NCBI RefSeq assembly: GCF_001427125.1
Contig: NZ_LMGK01000025.1
Location: forward strand, 235,234-299,233
From: Pseudomonas sp. Root562
Lineage (GTDB): Bacteria > Pseudomonadota > Gammaproteobacteria > Pseudomonadales > Pseudomonadaceae
DNA: 64,000 nt
Direction of reading: 5' to 3'
The first letter of the stretch is position 1. The number at the start of each line of letters is the position of its first letter. The notes beneath the pieces are model-generated. The model was not told where the DNA came from, searched no databases, and saw only the letters and a program-made list of their open reading frames with translations. Position numbers and translations under genes: made by a program. This document shows, one piece after another, positions 61,774 to 64,000 of this stretch.

Positions 61774-62397
61774 TCATTGCAAAGGCGAAAACTTCGCCGG
61801 CAGGTAAATCGTCGAGCACATGTCGCGCAGTTGAGGGCCGGAGTTTTCCGGTGGCCAGACGCCGTCGGCTACGGATTGGGTGCGCACTTGCAGGCGTTGT
61901 TCCAGTGTCGTCCAGGGCCAGATGTGCAAGTAACGCGGCAGCGAGCCGTCGGTGGCGTAAAACGCCGCGTAAACCGGTGAATACTGTTCGGCGGTTCGAG
62001 CTTCGATGGCTTTGCGCCAACCGTCCAGCGTGGGTTGCAGGCCGCTGCTGATCAGGTCATACACGCGCAGTTCGTAGAAAGGGCCGTGTCGGCCTGCGAC
62101 CAGGGGCTCAAGAAAGGGAAACAGCGTGTAGTTTTCAATGCGCAAATCGGTGATGAACGGGCTGATTCCAAAGACGTCGCCAGCCAGCAGGAACCGCTCG
62201 CGCTCCGCCTGCCTATGGCATTCGTCCGCAAACCCGCGCAACACGGCGATCTGGTTCAGCTTGCCCAGTTCCGAAGCCCAACATCCCATCAGCGTTCCAC
62301 CGACTTCAGGCTGTGCCAACCCGAGTTCGATGCGCGCCAGGGCGTCCGCCACCGTGCGTACGCGCACCGTAAAAGTGATCAATTCAAAAAAAACCAT
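61774..62397 (-). CDS. NIPSNAP family protein
   Basis: A 207-residue protein with two ferredoxin-like NIPSNAP/DABB-type modules (FFELITFTVRVRTVADALARIELGL; PFYELRVYDLISSGLQPTLDGW). The C-terminal module has YLHIWPWTTLEQRLQVRTQSVADGVWPP. Function unknown; family members accompany catabolic enzymes. The start is the ATG with GGAG upstream. It is convergent with the D-hydroxyproline oxidoreductase (27 bp between stops). Confidence 0.83.
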   Translation of the reverse strand: MVFFELITFTVRVRTVADALARIELGLAQPEVGGTLMGCWASELGKLNQIAVLRGFADECHRQAERERFLLAGDVFGISPFITDLRIENYTLFPFLEPLVAGRHGPFYELRVYDLISSGLQPTLDGWRKAIEARTAEQYSPVYAAFYATDGSLPRYLHIWPWTTLEQRLQVRTQSVADGVWPPENSGPQLRDMCSTIYLPAKFSPLQ

Positions 62398-62672
62398 AAC
62401 CCACTCCGACAATTTGCCCCAGCCTATGACAGCGCCTGCAACAAGGATATTGACGCGCCTCCCATTCGATGACGGCTTTTGCCGCAGTGGCCTAGGTAAT
62501 AGCCTTATCACCAGGATGGTGAACAGTGAGCCACACTCCTCTCGTCTCACGACCAAGTGATAATGAATCCCATGAAGGGTCTGCTACGCTTTTTTATCCG
62601 GAAATGGAGTCGCACAATGAACCCGAAAAACTGTTGCGCACGGCGCATGCGGGGTGAGCTTTGAAAGGCAAA

Positions 62673-63107
62673 ATGCTGGGTGTCGCCCTGACGCTCATCG
62701 TTGTGGGCGCTGCGTCCTATGGGCTTAACCGATGGGAGCGGGTCGAGAACCAGCGCCAGGCAGCGGTGTGCAAGGCAAACCAGGAGCATCTGAAAAACCT
62801 CGAAACCCAAGTCCGGGCCATGACTGCCGGTTTATCCGTGGAAGCCTATGCCGAGGCTGAAAAAGCCGAGGCCGGCAAACTGGTTCGCGCCCTGGATACC
62901 GCCCGCAATGAAGCGGAGGTCAACGCGGTGATCGACGAGCATTCCGCCGCCATCGAGAAGCAGATCGTTGCCGAGGATGCCGAGGTTAAATCCCGCGGCG
63001 AGCAACCGTTCTTGGGCCAGGAGCTGAAAAAACAGCGCATTACCACGGACATCAAGCAAGAACTCATACGCGCCGAGAAAGCCGTCGCCGATGCCTGTGA
63101 CGAGTAG
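62673..63107 (+). CDS. Hypothetical membrane-anchored protein
   Basis: A 144-residue protein with an N-terminal hydrophobic helix (MLGVALTLIVVGAASYGL) and an alpha-helical, charge-rich remainder (HLKNLETQVRAMTAGLSVEAYAEAEKAEAG in part). It probably is anchored in the inner membrane and faces the periplasm. The start may instead be a TTG four codons earlier, which would add a positively charged MKGK. No family recognised. Confidence 0.65.
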   Translation: MLGVALTLIVVGAASYGLNRWERVENQRQAAVCKANQEHLKNLETQVRAMTAGLSVEAYAEAEKAEAGKLVRALDTARNEAEVNAVIDEHSAAIEKQIVAEDAEVKSRGEQPFLGQELKKQRITTDIKQELIRAEKAVADACDE

Positions 63108-63192
63108 GCCATTACCGCTGGTCAGCTAACCAGCACGTTCCCACTCCCCGCCCTTCCAAAACTGTACATCCCTTCAATGGAAGACTCGAATC

Positions 63193-63471
63193 ATGAAGCG
63201 TAAAGCCGCTGTGTTTCTGCTTGCGAGCTTGATGTCGACTAGTTCGCTGTTCGCCTTCGCTGCCTACGAGACTGCTACCGACCCCGCTGTTCCGCCTGCC
63301 GCCCTACCGGGCCTGAACCAGGGTAAAGCGGCTCAATCCAACGAGGACAAGGCCGACAAAAAAGGCGAAGAGGCGTCAGGCTCCAACTCCGGAGCGGATA
63401 CGAGTGCCGCAGAAAAAGACGCCGCGACATCCAGCGGCTCGCCAGATGAAGTCAAAGAACCGAAGCAGTAA
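63193..63471 (+). CDS. Hypothetical secreted small protein
   Basis: A 92-residue protein with a signal peptide (KRKAAVFLLASLMSTSSLFAFA/AYE). The rest is Gln/Glu/Lys/Ser-rich and disordered, with the repeat-like NEDKADKKGEEASGSNSGADT. No family recognised. An Asp/Glu-rich low-complexity tail suggests a periplasmic or surface disordered protein. A terminator follows 15 bp after the stop. Confidence 0.65.
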   Translation: MKRKAAVFLLASLMSTSSLFAFAAYETATDPAVPPAALPGLNQGKAAQSNEDKADKKGEEASGSNSGADTSAAEKDAATSSGSPDEVKEPKQ

Positions 63472-63486
63472 CAGGATTTGAAGATG

Positions 63487-63518
63487 CGCTCGGAATGGGT
63501 ATTCCGAGCGTGGCTTTT
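63487..63518 (+). terminator. Terminator after the small secreted protein
   Basis: Perfect 10-bp stem CGCTCGGAAT/ATTCCGAGCG with a GGGT loop, then TGGCTTTT. It ends the preceding gene and separates it from the TonB receptor. Confidence 0.8.
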
Positions 63519-63641
63519 GCTTCCCCGCCTTGCCGACGCCTCGGCTCCTGCCGCAAAAAAAGCAAATTCCCATGTGCTCCCTTCGTACATATCTACGTCG
63601 CAGTGTTCACTGCCCGTATCCATATGTCTGGAGTTCGTTCG

Positions 63642-64000
63642 ATGCCCTCGCCCAAAACCTTCCCCGCTGCGCTGTTGGGGCTGGCCCTCGTTTGTCCGGC
63701 CATGGCCCAAGGCTTGGAGTTGGGGCAAGTGTTGATCGGGGCTGAGGATCAAAGTGGCCAAGACCTAGAGATCGAACAGGCCAAGGCCCGTCTGGCAGAA
63801 GTCCCCGGTGGCAGCAATGTGGTCGACATGCGCCGCCCCCTGCAAGGCCGCGTGGCCAGTAACCAGGATGTGCTGGCCTACCAGCCGGGGATTTACGCCC
63901 AGTCTGCGGGCAACGAAGGGGTGAAGATTTCGATCCGCGGATCGGGGATCAACCGGGCTCCGGGCGCCCACGCTTCAGGGTTGTACGCCATGCTCGACGG
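63642..64000 (+). CDS. TonB-dependent receptor, N-terminal part
   Basis: The first 119 complete codons of a TonB-dependent receptor that runs off the right edge. The signal peptide is MPSPKTFPAALLGLALVCPA with cleavage near MAQ. The plug domain shows ARLAEVPGGSNVVDM, NQDVLAYQPGIYAQSAGNEG and ISIRGSGINRAPG, the normal TonB-receptor start. The ligand cannot be read from this fragment. The ATG has GGAG about eight bases upstream. Confidence 0.87.
   Translation, partial: MPSPKTFPAALLGLALVCPAMAQGLELGQVLIGAEDQSGQDLEIEQAKARLAEVPGGSNVVDMRRPLQGRVASNQDVLAYQPGIYAQSAGNEGVKISIRGSGINRAPGAHASGLYAMLD

Noticed and set aside
1..64000. CRISPR arrays or phage structural genes
   Set aside because: No regularly spaced direct repeats or capsid/tail genes were seen; the integrase remnant is isolated.

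Overview
The window looks like a chromosomal segment of a fluorescent-group Pseudomonas. The supporting signs are OprD-type porins, a DUF2790 secreted protein, a Pseudomonas-type catA and NahG/NahF/NahR homologues, pseudomonad REP elements, and many LysR/AraC-regulated catabolic clusters. No tRNA, rRNA or CRISPR array was seen. Everything here is read from sequence and from recalled family knowledge; no search was run.

Region 1 (1-7.6 kb) is an acyl-CoA catabolic cluster. A minus-strand operon (enoyl-CoA hydratase, 3-hydroxyacyl-CoA dehydrogenase, class III CoA-transferase, etfB) diverges from a plus-strand operon (IclR regulator, acyl-CoA dehydrogenase, aromatic-acid MFS transporter). Two perfect TTTCGC-N3-GCGAAA palindromes, one in front of each operon, are the likely IclR operators. 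Together the genes can import an acid, activate it to a CoA ester and carry out a beta-oxidation-like round with a dedicated electron acceptor.

Region 2 (7.6-23.3 kb) is a salicylate regulon. It encodes a NahF-like salicylaldehyde dehydrogenase, an aryl-alcohol dehydrogenase, catechol 1,2-dioxygenase, salicylate hydroxylase, an AAHS-type transporter, a formylglycine-generating enzyme, an exported arylsulfatase, an outer-membrane porin and a NahR-like activator. Three copies of one 44-bp element (GATAAAT-N30-GTGAATA) lie in front of the hydroxylase, the transporter and the porin-sulfatase-maturase operon. The sulfatase system therefore appears to belong to the salicylate regulon, which suggests use of a sulfated salicyl compound. 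An Old Yellow Enzyme-type flavoprotein, a VOC protein and an AraC regulator follow.

Region 3 (23.3-34.2 kb) holds a LysR regulator, a DUF2790 protein, a short chemotaxis-type signalling protein and an OprD porin. Next is a cluster of LysR regulator, MFS symporter, M20 amidohydrolase and OprD porin, probably for an N-acyl amino acid. A truncated phage-type integrase and tspO close the region.

Region 4 (34.2-46.9 kb) has an IbpA-type small heat shock protein with a probable RNA thermometer and a TonB siderophore receptor flanked by inverted REP copies. It also has a 24-residue membrane microprotein, a DUF1254 lipoprotein, a two-gene carboxynorspermidine pathway, and a polar amino-acid ABC transporter with an amine oxidase-like flavoprotein and an Lrp regulator.

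Region 5 (47-57 kb) contains a conserved-looking glycosyltransferase/NodS methyltransferase/PIG-L deacetylase/acyl-CoA dehydrogenase-like group, DUF72, a dehydrogenase remnant, a CinA-type amidase, three overlapping envelope-stress-type genes, a SulP transporter and PPK2.

Region 6 (57-64 kb) is a trans-4-hydroxyproline catabolic cluster (AraC regulator, epimerase, DapA-family deaminase, D-amino-acid oxidoreductase). NIPSNAP and small secreted proteins follow, and the window ends inside a TonB-dependent receptor.
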